Part shown: positions 23,596 to 35,735 of the stretch, one piece after another | How the letters are laid out: each line of letters starts with the position of its first letter | Position numbering within the stretch: the first letter of the stretch is position 1 | Assembly (NCBI GenBank): GCA_027625915.1 | Contig: JANTQA010000042.1 | Location: 191,001 to 255,000 of the forward strand | DNA length: 64,000 bases | Reading direction: 5' to 3' | Source of the DNA: Anaeramoeba flamelloides | Lineage: Eukaryota > Metamonada > Anaeramoebidae | Made by a program: the position numbers and the translations under genes | Notes under the pieces: generated by a model | Told to the model about the DNA's origin: nothing | What the model saw: only the letters and a program-made list of their open reading frames with translations | Databases searched by the model: none

Positions 23596-24918
23596 TTAGT
23601 CTGAAATATAATGCAAAAACAAAAGGCACAACGCAAGAGTCAATATTAAAAGAGCTAGCAGGCGCTTCATTGAAAAGGATTCTTTCACTGCTTTTCTTAA
23701 TTCATCATTCCCGTCTTGTATTGATTGGTTTGCTGAAACTGAATTGTCATAAATAAACTCGATAGTTTTTGATTGCTCAAGAACCTTTTCTGAAAAGAAT
23801 GCCTGTAGGCCAGAAATTTCTTGAAGTTTGGATTCAATTTCCATTACTTGGTCCTTTTTGTCTTCCAGTTTCCCTCTTATTAACATATTTTCTTGGACAT
23901 AAACATCTTTTTCTTCTTCTTCCAATTCATCGATCCAAGCAACTTCTTCGACTAGTATTGGATCGACTTTGTCTTGTAGTCGAATCCTTTTGGTAATTTT
24001 TTCTTTGTTTAATTGCTTTGAATTTGAATTTGGGCTTGGGCTTGGGCTTGGGCTATTTTCTTTCTCCTTGGCTGGTTGAGTTTTTTTCTTTGGTTTAAAA
24101 TTGTCACCAAAAAGTTCTTTAAAATCATCGTCCTCACCAGCAATTTCATCACCACTACCACTACCATTGCCATTGCCATTTTCCTTATCATTGCTATTGT
24201 TTTCCTGATCGGGATTTTTATTTGAGCTCTTTCCTTTATCGATCTTGAATAGTTGTTCTTTTTCTTTTTCTTTTTTTTTCTGCTCTTCTGCTTCTTCGAA
24301 ATCGGAAGAATTTATCACTGATGAAAGAGTTTTGCTGAATTTGTTTGAAAGGCTTTCCTTGATTACCTTTTCGTGTTTTTGATCGATAAAATATTGCCTT
24401 CTTACTTGTGCTAAATTATTTTCATTTAATTTTTGCTTGGCACGAACAACACGCATCAAAATAAAAAAGTCTGCCAGTTTGGAGGTTTTTTTATACAAAA
24501 AATGGATGATTTGGATCCGAAAATGACGGAGATCTCGGTTCTTTGGTGGCAGCGGGATCTTTAACAGCCCTTTGATCATTTGATCGATTTCCTCTAATCT
24601 TTTTTTGATTTGCTTATCGAGATAATCCCTTTCGCTTTCCTTCATTCTCGAAGAATATGATGCAACTAAGGAATTTGCATTAATGTAATCCTTTTGGTGG
24701 ATTTGTAACAATTTTTTTAATTTGACAAGCTCATTCAAAATTAGCAACGAGTCACGCACAAATTTTGTTTTTGGATTGAATTGTGTGTTGATACGGTAGA
24801 TCGCTTTCGCTTTCGTTTTCGTTTTCTTTTTTGTTTTTGTTTTGTTTTCTTTAGTTTCGGTAGATTGGTTGCCTGAGCTCTTTCGAACTAAGATTTCAAA
24901 GTTGTGTGTAAGATCCAT
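23596..24918 (-). CDS. STX18: syntaxin-18 (Ufe1-like) ER Q-SNARE
   Basis: Qa-SNARE of the ER membrane that, with Sec20- and Use1-type partners, receives Golgi-derived retrograde vesicles. Single exon, 440 residues. I chose the ATG at 24918 because the product then starts MDLTHNFEILV, matching the MAVDITLLFRASV start of animal syntaxin-18; an upstream in-frame ATG at 24963 would add 15 unaligned residues. An N-terminal helical domain contains KDYINA and the following ERDYLDKQIKKRLEEID, as in STX18. A poorly conserved linker follows with N/G/D-rich and SPSPSPSP repeats. The SNARE motif (about 340-405) contains EISGLQAFFSEKVLEQ, with the zero-layer Gln in LEQSKTIE, followed by IQDGNDELRKAVK. The C-terminal anchor is RLLALLILTLALCLLFLHY. 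It is longer than the 335-residue human protein because of the linker. It converges on RAD51. Confidence 0.93.
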   Translation of the reverse strand: MDLTHNFEILVRKSSGNQSTETKENKTKTKKKTKTKAKAIYRINTQFNPKTKFVRDSLLILNELVKLKKLLQIHQKDYINANSLVASYSSRMKESERDYLDKQIKKRLEEIDQMIKGLLKIPLPPKNRDLRHFRIQIIHFLYKKTSKLADFFILMRVVRAKQKLNENNLAQVRRQYFIDQKHEKVIKESLSNKFSKTLSSVINSSDFEEAEEQKKKEKEKEQLFKIDKGKSSNKNPDQENNSNDKENGNGNGSGSGDEIAGEDDDFKELFGDNFKPKKKTQPAKEKENSPSPSPSPNSNSKQLNKEKITKRIRLQDKVDPILVEEVAWIDELEEEEKDVYVQENMLIRGKLEDKKDQVMEIESKLQEISGLQAFFSEKVLEQSKTIEFIYDNSVSANQSIQDGNDELRKAVKESFSMKRLLALLILTLALCLLFLHYISD

Positions 24919-25215
24919 CAATACAAATATCGAAACAAGATCAATTTGGAAAAAATGAAACAATGCTCGTTGTGCTCACTATAAAAAATCTCATAACTTT
25001 TTGAAAGCTTTGAGTATTTTCAAAAACTTGAAGACAATTTACAAACCTTTTAAACACTTTTCAACACTTTTAAAAGGGATATTTTTTGTGAAAATGAAAA
25101 AACTTTGAGAAAGTAATGAGATTTTAATGAAGTTTTAAAAAATTGATAATTCATGAAAGATTGAAAATTTCCAGACAAGTTGGGGGTTGGTTGGTTGATA
25201 TAAAATTATTAAATA

Positions 25216-25405
25216 CAGTCAGTTCCACTTTTAAGAAACAAACTTTAAACAAAATATAAACAATAATCTCAAATTAAGACACAATATTCAGATTCTGGTT
25301 AAATAATGAGTATTTAACAGAATTCCAAAAAATGTGCCTTAATTTGAGATTTTTTTGTACCTTAAATTTCATTGAAAGTATGTGTCTTAAAAGTAGATCT
25401 AACTG
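25216..25405. mobile_element. CAGTCAGTT MITE, copy 1 (190 bp)
   Basis: Starts CAGTCAGTTCCACTTTTAAG, flanked by TA at 25214-25215 and 25406-25407. The right end is AGTAGATCTAACTG, partly decayed. The two halves are near-complementary, as in all copies of this family. Confidence 0.8.
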
Positions 25406-26009
25406 TATCTAGTAGACTTAACACTATTTCATTATTAATATTTTTTGAAACGTTTTTTTTTATATAAAGAATGAGATATTGGCACAACATTTTATGTGGT
25501 TACCAAATATAATTGAAAAATTCAAATTTAGAAAATTTATTTCGTATATTAATTGATAATCTGGGTGAAAAATAAGAATATTACCAATAACACATAAATT
25601 TCCCAGAATTTAACAATTTATTTAAAGATTAAAAAGTGTCTAACAACCAAAAAGTTTTTTCGAAGAGAATTAAATACTTTATGGTTAAATATTATTTAAT
25701 TGTTAGGATAGTTATAAAAAAAAAATGAGAAAAATTAGAGAAGATTTGAGTATTCATTTTGAAATATTTTGTGAATAATCAATGAAGTATATTCTTCAAA
25801 ATATTGCTAATTTAATATGTCTCTTAAAACTCTGAATCTTACTTTAATTTCCAAAATTTCTTTTTATTTTAAAAAAAAACAAAGATTCAAGAAAAATAAT
25901 GACTATATAATTATTTTTTCCAATTAAACTATTTTTCATAAATTTTGACACGCTTTATAATGTTAATGGGAGTTGTTTTATAGGTTTATTCTAGTATTCT
26001 TTACAAAAA

Positions 26010-26330
26010 ATATTTTCAAATTTTTGGATCAGAATCATTTTTTCTAATTTTGCAAATTTTAGGTTTGCTTTTTCAAATTTTAGTTTTGCTTTTTCAAATT
26101 TTGGTTTTTCTTTTGTTTTTCTTTTTCTTTTTTTTTTTTTCTTTTTCGTTTTTTGTTTTTTTGCAAAAGATCATTTGGAAAAAAAAAGAGATCTTCGAAA
26201 AGACAAATAATCACTAAGAAAATTGAGACTATGTAATGTCTTTGAAAATGGATTTAATTATTCATAAAAAATCTTGTTGTTCAACTTTTTTTCAGTGAAA
26301 GTTCAGTAATAAAAAATGGGTAATGCTCAT
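26010..26330. repeat. dispersed repeat of the 2095-2640 family (short copy)
   Basis: Shows TCTAATTTTGCAAATTTT, a T-rich TTTCTTTTTC tract, GACAAATAATCACTAAGAAAA and AATGTCTTTGAAAATG in the family order, then breaks off. Non-coding. Confidence 0.45.
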
Positions 26331-27059
26331 TTCAAATATTGTGACTCAGTTTTTTTTAGTTTTTGGTTTTATTTTTTTAATTTTTAATATATCAGGCTTT
26401 TATAGATTTAGAATGACTTAAAAGAGAATTACAAATCATATTTAGTTATTAATTGTTCTTGGATACTAAAGGATATATATATATATATATTTCAATTTAT
26501 TATTTCAGGTGAGTCACAATTTTTGAAAAAGAGTTTAGAAATAAATACAAATTTGGTAAAAAAATAAACAAACACTAAATGAAAAAATAGAAAAGACATT
26601 AACTAATAATTATAATCCAATTATATTTAAAAAATCATCAATTTTTTTTTTTTTTTTTTTTTTTAATTTATTTTTCAACAATAATTTTTGCAAAATGATA
26701 AATTATTTCTTGAAAAAATACACGTGGAGTGAATAAACCATATTTCAATCAATCTTGTATTTTTTTGTAATTCTAAAAAAAATTTCTGGAATTTTCTTTT
26801 TTGAAATTAAAATAGATTTTCTCAGATTTATTGGGAAAAATATTTCAGTTTTGAACACAAGAAGAAAAGCCTAGAAAAATTAAATAATATTTTCTAGAAT
26901 TTTAAAGAGTTGAATAAATTCAACATTATACTAAACTATTTTTTCTAAAATACGGAACCAATTTATAATAATATTCGAAGGTAATATGTCGAGTTTAATC
27001 TCATATTTTTATTACAACAAAATTTCCAATTATTCAAACAGAATAATTTGTTCATAATT

Positions 27060-27600
27060 TTGTAAAATTATAGTTTTTCTTGATTTTCTTTTACTCTACC
27101 AATGTTTCTAATTTCATCAATTTTTTTTTTTTGATTATTTTTTTTTGTTATTCTTCTTTTTTTTTCCTTTTTTATTTCTTCTTTTATTTATTGTTTTTAG
27201 TAAGCTAAATTTGGGAAAAAAAAATGTTTGAAGCTCCAAATTAACATTAAGAAAAGTTTAACTTTGCAATTTCTTTTAAAATGAATACATTTACAATTAA
27301 AAAATATTATTGTTAATAATTTTAATTTTGCAAAGAAAGTGAGAAATTTTGTCAAGAACTTTCCAATGAAGGGGGACCAAAAAAATTTTACACATTTTTT
27401 TTTTTTAAAATTTGTGGTTTGTTCAGATATTTCTTTCAGGATTCTCGAATCTAATCCAAAGTTTATTATAACTATTATTTCTAAACAATCATGATTTTTG
27501 TTGATTCTTGATATAAAAAAGTGAATTTTTCAGTTTTGATTCAAGCCATTTGAGTGAAAAGGAGTTTAAAATTTGAGGATAAAATTTCTTCATTCCTAAA
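27060..27600. repeat. dispersed repeat of the 2095-2640 family
   Basis: Good copy: T tracts with TTCTTCTTTT, AAAATGTTTGAAGCTCC, ACATTAAGAAAAG, TACATTTACAATTAA, CAAAGAAAGTGAGAAATTTT, then AATGAAGGGGGACC. Non-coding. Confidence 0.55.
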
Positions 27601-28576
27601 AATCTTTAAGAAATTTATCTTTTGAAAAATCAAGTTTTATCTTTGATACAAAAACACATATTCAAAGTAAATATTTATATGGTTTTGAAAATTTTTAATG
27701 GTTAACATTACCATTCTTCTTAAAACAATACTAATATTTTTCAAGAATATTCAATAAAATAATTTTTTTGTTTATCCAAACAGATTATCGTATAAAACAA
27801 AATAAATTCTCTTATTAATATTCATTTCAATAAACACTATTGATATTGATGAAATAATGTCAAAAATAGTAATATATACAGTAAAAACTTTTTATGAAAT
27901 TTTACAAAATAAAAATAATTAAATTGTTTTCATTTGATAAAAAAAAGAAAAAAAAATTTTTTTGAACTCACTGAAAAAATTTTCTTTTCTAGGTTTCGTA
28001 GTCGATTATAATTTTTTGACACTTTGTAAATACAAAAGAAGTAAGTACAAATCATCAACAATAACATATTTTAATATTTTGTAGTCTTACCTTGAAAAAA
28101 TGGTCCTTTAACTGGAATATATTAGATTATAAAACAAGAATTTATAATAAAAATTGAAAATAATAAGTTTACTCTAAATTTGATTAAATTTAGATTTTAC
28201 CCATTTGTTGGTATTAAAGTATAAAAACTTAAGAATAATTTCCATTGATTTTATTCAGAAAAATTTGTATTTATTATTAATAAATTAATATTAAAAAAAA
28301 ATATTTGTTAAATTAATTATCAAAAAAAAATTGTTTTTTTTTTTTCAAAAATAATTTAATAGATCTTCATTATTTGAAAATTTTTTACCAAAATTGAAAA
28401 GTTTTAATGAAAACATCATACTGCCAAAAATAATCATTTTGATGAAAAATCTAATACGTGTATGTATGGAGGTATATCTATATATAAAATTAACTAAAAA
28501 TATTCTAATATATAACAGGAATGCTATATTTTTATAAAAATAAAAATTTACAAATCAATAATCAAAGAATTGTTGA

Positions 28577-31500
28577 TCATTTAAAATATTTTCTTTTTCT
28601 AGTATTTTTCCGTTTCCTTTTCTTTTTTTTTTTGTTATCATTTTGAAATAACAAATTTTGTAGTAATGTTCTTGAACGGATCTGTTCTTCAGTTGCTAAA
28701 TAACAATTGATTGTTTCGTCATCAAATTCCTTTGCTAACTGTTGTTCTAATTTTATAGAATCTTGTTCAATTTCTGGATTTGATAATTTTTCGAACTCCA
28801 AATATTTTTGATTACTTTTTGAAATTGTTGGTTTGGTATTCATAGGAGTTTGTTGATTTTCTCTAATTCCACTTTTTTCATTACTTTGGTTTTGGTTTTG
28901 ATCCTTTCTTCTTCTGCGAGACACTCGGTCGAAAATTCCATCAATTCCCTTTTCTTTGCATTTTTGTTTATCGAACCAATGTAAAAATTTGATATTTGTT
29001 AAAATAAAGTTTAACGATTCTTCAAAATCTTGTAAATTAAAATTTTCATCCCTCCAAGGAATATATTTGGTCAATCCAAACAATAATTTTTTTAAGGTTT
29101 TAATTTTATATTCTATTCTCCTGATGAGCGGATAACTAATGATATCTGCAAGTTCTTCGATTTTTGTCTCATACCCGAAGGTTTTGGTAACGAGATATAT
29201 CGATGCAATTAAGGATGAAAATATTTCTTTTCCTTGATTTAACCAGGAATTTGTTAAAATCTCAACCAGCTGCTTCGAACATTGCAACATTTGTTTTTTT
29301 TTTGCAAATTCTTGATTTTCTTCAATGTTATCTACAATGTCGCATTTTAATTTTGGATGAATTGAAAAAATTAAATCAACAAATTTTAAATAATCAATTT
29401 TTGGTATACCTATACCCACAATGTTACATACTTTAAATAATTGACGATGAAATGTTTTAAGATCACAATCAATGATTTGCAATAATTGGTGAATTAAACA
29501 TGGTATTTGATTTTCTCGAATAATAATGTAAAGGCAGCATGTTGTTATGATTTTCCCTTTTTCTCCGCCACTATTTTTTTTTTTAAAAAAATTTTCAAAA
29601 GCGAATAATAAAAAAATAAAAAAAATATCAAATAATTTTGAGTTATTAAATGTAAAAAAGATATTTTGATTTTAAAAATAATACATACAGTTTTTGACAA
29701 TTAAAATACTTTTTTTTTATTAAAAAATATTTTTTTTTCAAGATTTAGCTTAAAATTAAATTAATTTATAAAGTGTTAGACCCTTATAGAGTATGTTTAA
29801 AAGTTTGATATTTCTGATTATTCAAAAATGGTTTCTGTGATTTTTTTGATTTTTGTGATTTCTCAAAATTACCAAAATTTAAAGAAAAAAGTAAAACTTT
29901 ATTTTATAATTTGAAAAAAAGTTGAGAAACTTAACAATATTTTTAAATTTAAGAATGGGTTTTTAATCTAATAGTCTTCTGATGTTTTCAAAAATAATTA
30001 TTAAATAAATTTAATTTTTAAAAAGTGAAGGCTATTTGCAAAAAAAAAAAAAACATTACAAATTTATTTTAAAATATCTTTATTAAACTTTGTTCTTATA
30101 TGAATATTTAAATATCAAAATGTATTAGCTACCATTTATTGATTCTTGATAATAATTCAATTTTTTTGTAAATTATAATTTTCAAAAAATATATTATTTT
30201 GTTACATTTTGACCCTTTAGAATACCTTTGGAAAGCTAAAAACACAAAATTTACTTTTAATTGTACACTTTTCGAAAAATGTAAATTTTTTTTTATTAGA
30301 TTAAATTCCAAGATCAAGTTAGTGATTGTTTGGGAAGACCAAAAAGGAATAATTGTTTTGAATTAAGGTTTGTTCTATGTGGATTTTTAGAATTTAAATG
30401 GTTTCTAAAAAATAGATGTTTTGATGATTACATGTATTACCATGACATTAGAAATAAATTCACAATAATCTGAAAAAATCGCGATTAATCCTCCTTTATC
30501 ACGAAAAATCAGAAAATCGCAATAATCTATATGTCCCTACGACCCAAAAAACACTAAAAATGGAAAACTGATCAAATACTTTTCATTAATACAATTAAAA
30601 AAACTAAATGAAAAAATAAAAATAAATAAAGTTTCAATTTAACTTTTTCTTGAAAACATTTTTTGCCAAAATCATTGAATTCACACTTGAAATTATCTAT
30701 ATTTTTAGATACAATATCTTGTTTTAACTCATTTACAAAAACAAATTCTAAATTCGGGGAATTTTCTTTTCACAAAAGGCACTAATTTGGTCTTCAAATG
30801 TTTTTTTTAGTTTCAAATGGTAAAATTAAAAAAAAAGTTAAACTAAAAGGTTAAACTTTCTGAAACCCCATTCTAATTTAATAAATTAACTTATTCTTTG
30901 ATTTCAAGCTTTTATCAACCCCAATTTTTCAAAAAAAAAAATAAAAAAATGCACACTAATTTCAAAAAATATTTTCGATATTCAAAGGTTGAGAGTGTTT
31001 TTATTCTAAAAAAATTTATCCCAGTGATGAATTGAATTCAGTTATAAACTTAATTTCGAAAAATATTAATCAGAAAAAAATAGTGTTTAATTTTATTACG
31101 GACATATTATCGTGATAAAATATAAAATCGCAAAAAAAAGAAAATTAAATTTTTAAATTGTAACTTTACAAATAATCACAGGATTTTTGCAAAGCTTATC
31201 AGACTTTTACAACGCTTTTCTCCTTTTAATAATGTTAAAAAGTGTTTTCAAGCGTTGGAAAGTGTTTGTAATATTTGAAAGTTTTGAAAGACCGAAAACT
31301 TTTCTAAAAGGCATGATATTTTATGTTGTTGGAAAAAAATTTTTTCTTTTCATTTTTTTTTTTCAAAAAAGTATAATTCTGCACCAATATTACGATCAAA
31401 CAAATAATCATCGATTTCAGAAAAGGTACCAGGATCCCTAATAGATGTGTTTTTTAAATGGGGGTATTGCCTTTTCATTATTAAATTCTCAAAAAGAAGA

Positions 31501-34483
31501 AATAAAAATTTTTCATTCTTTTCTGTGATTGATTTAAAAAAAAAAATCCCTAAGCTCTAGTTGAGTTTTTTGTGTAATATAAAGATATGAGAAGAAGAAG
31601 AAGAGAACAAGTTTTCAAATGTACAAACAATCTTAATAATTAGTGATAATGTGGTTAGGTTATTGAAAATGCTTTTGAAAAGTTGCCAACTGCCTTTAAA
31701 CTTTATTAGAATAAAGAAAATGGTTAAACCCAAGAATGAAAATTCTTTAAAGATGCATGAAAAAGGATGTGGTAGTTTGAGTGGCATTTTTATTCATTGG
31801 ATTTATAATACTACAATAGGCTTATAACCTATTTTTTACCTTTATTTATCACTTTTGTTGATGAAAAATATTGATATATCTTGTGAACCAAATCAATAAA
31901 ATACAATTAAAAATCTTGATCCAATCCTTGATTGAATCAAGAATCTTTTTTGTTGTTTTTTTAAAAAATAACTTTTTTTTTTTGGATCTGTTTTTTGATC
32001 AAACAAAATTTTTTCTTTTTAAAAATAGTGTTGAATTATTAGAAAGCTATCAACTATTATATCGCAATTTAATTTTGGTATTTTGGCATTTATCACGATT
32101 TTTTAATATATTATCGCGATTTGATAGAAATTATCGAGCTTTTATAAACTCTGTTTCAGTCAAAGGGGCCCAACGTTTTTTTCAAATATCAATTATTTTA
32201 TATAATTGACCTTTGAAGAACAAATAAGAAATAAAGAGAATAATACACCTCAAATAAATGTTGATACATGTCTGAAAGAAAACTAATTAATCAATAGCTT
32301 TTCTTAAAAATTGAAAAACTCAAATTCTTAGGGCTCTATTGAGAAAAACAAGGATGTTCGTTTTGAACTTCTACTGGTATTTGAATAATAAATATGAAAC
32401 ATTTTTCACTTCATTTTCCATACTTTTCTTTTAGAAATTAAGCCCCCAAACAATGTTTGTTGGTATTTGTACTCTCTATTTGAAAAAGAAAATGAAAACG
32501 AAGTGAAAATTTTTCACATTTATTAAACAAATATCAAGATCAAAGATCGAATTGAATTGCAATAGAAATCAATAGATTTCTCAACAATCTTTACATGGTT
32601 TCGATGACATTAGAATAACACGTTTTTACCAAGTGACTATTGATCTTGCAATAAAAAATTTTTTGCAAATGAATGAAGTTTTTAAAAAAAAAATCGAAAA
32701 AAAAAAACAAAAATGTGTAGAAATGTGAAAAAATGATTTCAATTTTGAAAATTTCCAAAATAAAATTTTTCTTCTAATATCTATACAAACCCTTTAAACA
32801 CGTGTATTATACCATTACAACTGGTCCCCTTTGACTGAAAAATAGTTTAGAATATCGTGATTTGTATCAAGATCGTGGATATTATTAATTATCTCGATTT
32901 TCTAAAATATTGGCGATTTGATCGAGATTATTCGAGATTTTCTAAAATATTGCAATTTGATAAAAATAATTGCAATTTTTTAAACTTTATCATGAATTGA
33001 AAAAGATATCGCCAAATGTTCTATTATTTATCTGGAATTAATACCATAAGCTGTTTCCAAAATAGTATGACAAATTTATTTTAAAATATATCTTTATTTC
33101 AACTTAAATCTAATGCTGCTAATCAAATATTCAAAATTCTTATTCGCCATTTATTGAATTTTCATAATAATTAAATGAGTTTATTTTTAAGACACTACAT
33201 AAATAAAAGATCTAAAAGTTTCTGATCTCAATTTTAGATGATATTTTTTAAGGTGTGAAAATTGAGTAGTTATTTTTTTCTTTTTGATCATTGGAAAAAT
33301 CGTTTTCCTTAGATGTTTAATGTTGATTGAATTTAAAGAGAATGGGAGAACTGAAAATCTGCGTTTTATTGTTTAAAAAATCGTTTGTGTCTTCCATATT
33401 TTCAGTTTTTTATTGAAATTGGCCAGTGCCTCGTTTTGTCTAATAAAAAGAGCAATTTTTTTTTCATTTTTTGGGAATATTTTGATGAACATATTGTAAA
33501 ATACAAAAAATGTGTAAATGGTTTAATTAAGAAGCGCTATCCCATTCATTACTAATTTATGAATTGAAAATCTTTCAAAGAGATTTTTATTTGAAATATA
33601 AAAAAAATTCTCCCATATTTTTGGAAATATCTTTGTGTTTTATAACTCAAGTTTACCTGAAGTTTCAATTGACAAAGGTTTTTTTTTATACTTTTAATTT
33701 CGACATTTTAAAAACAAATTTGAATTACTAAGTGAGTATTTCTCAAAATTTTGTTGTTTACTTTCTTGATCATCTTTATTTTGGAAAATAAAAATTCCTT
33801 TTGCTTTTCAGAATTTGATTGATATTCTTTTTTTTTTGATTTATTATGTGTAATTGATCCTTTAATATTCTTTATTCTTTAATCGGTTTAATATAGACAT
33901 TACAGTTAATCCAGGTTGTTTTTATTTTATTAAAATCAAAAGAACGGAAAGTTTTTTAAAAGATTTTAAAATAGCTAAAAGCGAAAGATAACAGCAATAC
34001 AAAACACACTAACATGTTAAAAAAGAAAAGAAAGGAAAAAAAAAACGTACGACCAGCCATTGTTCATAGCTTGACCAACAAGGTGCTTTGCTTGTTTCTC
34101 AACTTGGTTTGGAAAAGAAAATTTTCTGCAAATATTCGTTATTAGTTTATAGGATTTGATCTTTAAAAAAAAGAAAAGTCAAATTATGAAGTATTTTATT
34201 TTAAAAAACAAAAAAAATAAATTCAAAAAGAAATGTATTGAGAAAGCTTGAGTGAGTGTTCAAGAGTTAAAAAAATTGAACCAAAAAATACTTTTTGTGA
34301 GGATTGGTATTTGTTTATTGTAAAATGATCAAGAAAATGTTTTGCTGTATCAAATTCATTGATGTTTGATCCATAAAGTGTTGTTCTTTCTCCATTTTTT
34401 TGAAATTCGAGCTCATTCACAAAATCGTCGTTTTCTAAACTGTATGTATTGTTTGTGAAATATGTTGAATTTTGATTGTTCAT
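28577..34483 (-). CDS. TFIIB-related factor (BRF2-like subunit of Pol III factor TFIIIB), zinc ribbon not seen
   Basis: Predicted RNA polymerase III initiation factor. The exons are 34483-34292, 34160-34051 and 29570-28577; phases 0 and 2 agree and give 431 residues (human BRF2 has 419). Exon 1 encodes the linker after the ribbon (LENDDFVNELEFQKNG). Exon 2 begins the first cyclin fold (ITNICRKFSFPNQVEKQAKH), which matches VRDLCRVLQLPPTFEDTA of BRF2. Exon 3 continues with KGKIITTCCLYIIIRENQIP and CDLKTFHRQLFKVCNIVGIG, then the second cyclin fold starting KKKQMLQCSKQLVEILTNSW. The late block FDDETINCYLATEEQIRSR resembles the conserved C-terminal box of Brf proteins, and the tail is strongly basic (KKKKKRKRK). 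From the ATG at 34483 there are no Cys pairs for the N-terminal zinc ribbon. Intron 2 is 4,480 bp, larger than most genes here. BRF1 is an alternative family assignment, but the length fits BRF2 better. Confidence 0.83.
30010..31110. repeat. dispersed repeat, second copy of the 19545-20600 family
   Basis: Contains ACCATTTATTGATTCTTGAT, then ATGTCCCTACGACCCAA, ACACTAAAAATGGAAAACTG, ACAATATCTTGTTTTAACTC, and ATATTTTCGATATTCAAAGG, all in the same order as the first copy. Same strand. The copies are diverged and neither has a shared open frame. Confidence 0.6.
32372..32539. mobile_element. TACTGG MITE, second copy (168 bp, decayed right end)
   Basis: Left end TACTGGTATTTGAATAA matches 1093-1262. 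The right end CAAATATCAAGA has two changes from CAAATACCAGTA. Inner arms ATTTTTCACTTCATTTTCC and GAAAACGAAGTGAAAATTTT are complementary. Located in the BRF intron. Confidence 0.7.
33040..33480. repeat. dispersed repeat, partial third copy of the 19545-20600 family
   Basis: Carries ATAAGCTGTTTCCA, CTTTTTGATCATTGGAAAAATCG, a GTTTAAAAAATC block and TTTTATTGAAATTGG in the family order, then stops before the ATGTCCC block. Same BRF intron as the previous copy. Confidence 0.55.
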
Positions 34484-35735
34484 TATGATAAAATAAAGAG
34501 AAGCTTAAAAGATAAAAAATACAAAAAATGAAAAGTTTTACAACATTTGAGTTTGAATAATATCCTAACTTTTTCAAAAATTAAGGGATTAGTGTCTTTC
34601 AGAGAGAGGTGTAAGATTCAAAGTATGTTGTTAGGGTGTTAACCACATTGGTGATCCATGGTTCAAATGTCTCTAAAAAATCAATTAGTCAAATAGTAAT
34701 ATTTGTTGATCTCAATAAATTAAAAATGATCCATGTTTTAGTTAATTCAAGAATTTCAGAAAAAAATCTGTATTTCACCACACTTTAACGGTTGAATTAT
34801 CAATATAAAGACTTCGAAGTTGTAAAATATCTTTCTTAAATTTATAGTGTATGGTAAATTAATAACTTAAAATTTCAATTTTTTTCAAACAAATTAAAAT
34901 ATTCAACCAATATTTTTTTGACAAATGTTTTTTGAAATATTGGAAATATATTAGTGTTACAATTAACTTTATAAAATGGAAACAAATCAAAATATTCTTG
35001 GGGTTTTTATGTTGATGATTATTGAGTTAATCTTTGAAATTGTAAAATTAATAAAATAGTTACTTTTGGGAAGTTCTAAATATAAATTATTAAATACTAG
35101 AATACTTTATTTTGGGTTTCTATTTTTAATTTTGGGAAAGGAATCAAAAAAAATAATTTCAAAAAATTTGGATTTCCTTATTCCATTTTAAAAAAATTAG
35201 AACTCTACTTTTAAAACAATTCAGAACAAGAACTATTTTGAAAACCGAATAATTTTACAAAGTTTCTTTACATTTGAGGTGATAAAATAATTTAGTCAAA
35301 TCTAACCAAGACAAATTCCAAATTGAAAAATGTAGTAAAAATTATTCAAACAATAATTCGAATTTATCAGAAAGTTTTAATCTTGTTGAACTATATCTCT
35401 TTTGAAATAAAATTGGTTTCATAAGGTTTTGTGGAATAATATTCCTGGTTAATCTTTGGTTAATTTCGAATTGTTGAGGAGTTTGGTAGACTAATTTTTT
35501 ATTTTCTAATTGGTTTTGTGTTCTTCAACATATTTCCAAATTTCTCAACAAAAAATCTTCTGAATTTAGCAAAGTTATTTACCCTTTTATAACCTTATCG
35601 AGTATTTGAAAGGTTGGGAAATTGTCTGTTATCTTTGAAAAGGGATAAGTACTTTCTAAAAGTCATCTAATTTTTTCTTGTTTGGGTTACTTTTCAAATA
35701 ATCATTTTTTTGGTTTTAATTAAACTTTTGTGCTC
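34484..35735. promoter_or_regulatory. 1.25 kb divergent upstream region between BRF-like and vWA genes
   Basis: Both genes start from this gap, so it must contain both promoters. Half of it is occupied by a truncated TTAA-type element (34585 to about 35165). The remaining 570 bp next to the vWA gene is AT-rich with no site I can name. Confidence 0.4.
34585..35165. mobile_element. TTAA-type (piggyBac-like) element, truncated copy
   Basis: TTAA at 34581-34584 precedes GGGATTAGTGTC. The sequence then follows the reverse complement of 3136-3879 (CCATGGTTCAAATGTCTC, GATCTCAATAAATTAAAAATGATC, TTGATGATTATTGAGTTAATC) and fades near 35165 without the second terminal repeat. It is in opposite orientation to the 3 kb copy. 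Confidence 0.65.

Larger units (their letters stand above)
24919..28576. other. 3.7 kb intergenic gap upstream of the syntaxin gene
   Basis: Contains one CAGTCAGTT element (25216-25405), two copies of the dispersed repeat family (about 26010-26330 and 27060-27600), a (TA)n run near 26472 and a T tract at 26641-26664. A stretch at about 27990-28080 resembles 61890-61980. The 300 bp before the syntaxin ATG hold no recognisable control site. No gene is supported here. Confidence 0.55.
29571..34050 (-). other. 4.5 kb intron of the BRF-like gene, filled with repeats
   Basis: Bounded by GTACGT (donor) and AATAG (acceptor), with phase 2 on both sides. It holds two copies of the 19545-20600 repeat (about 30010-31110 and 33040-33480), a TACTGG element (32372-32539) and inverted GGGGCCCA/GGTCCCCTTTGACTG segments near 32163 and 32822. 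The open frames inside (for example 31187-31441 and 31871-32209) are F/I/N/K-rich and not credible as genes. Confidence 0.65.
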
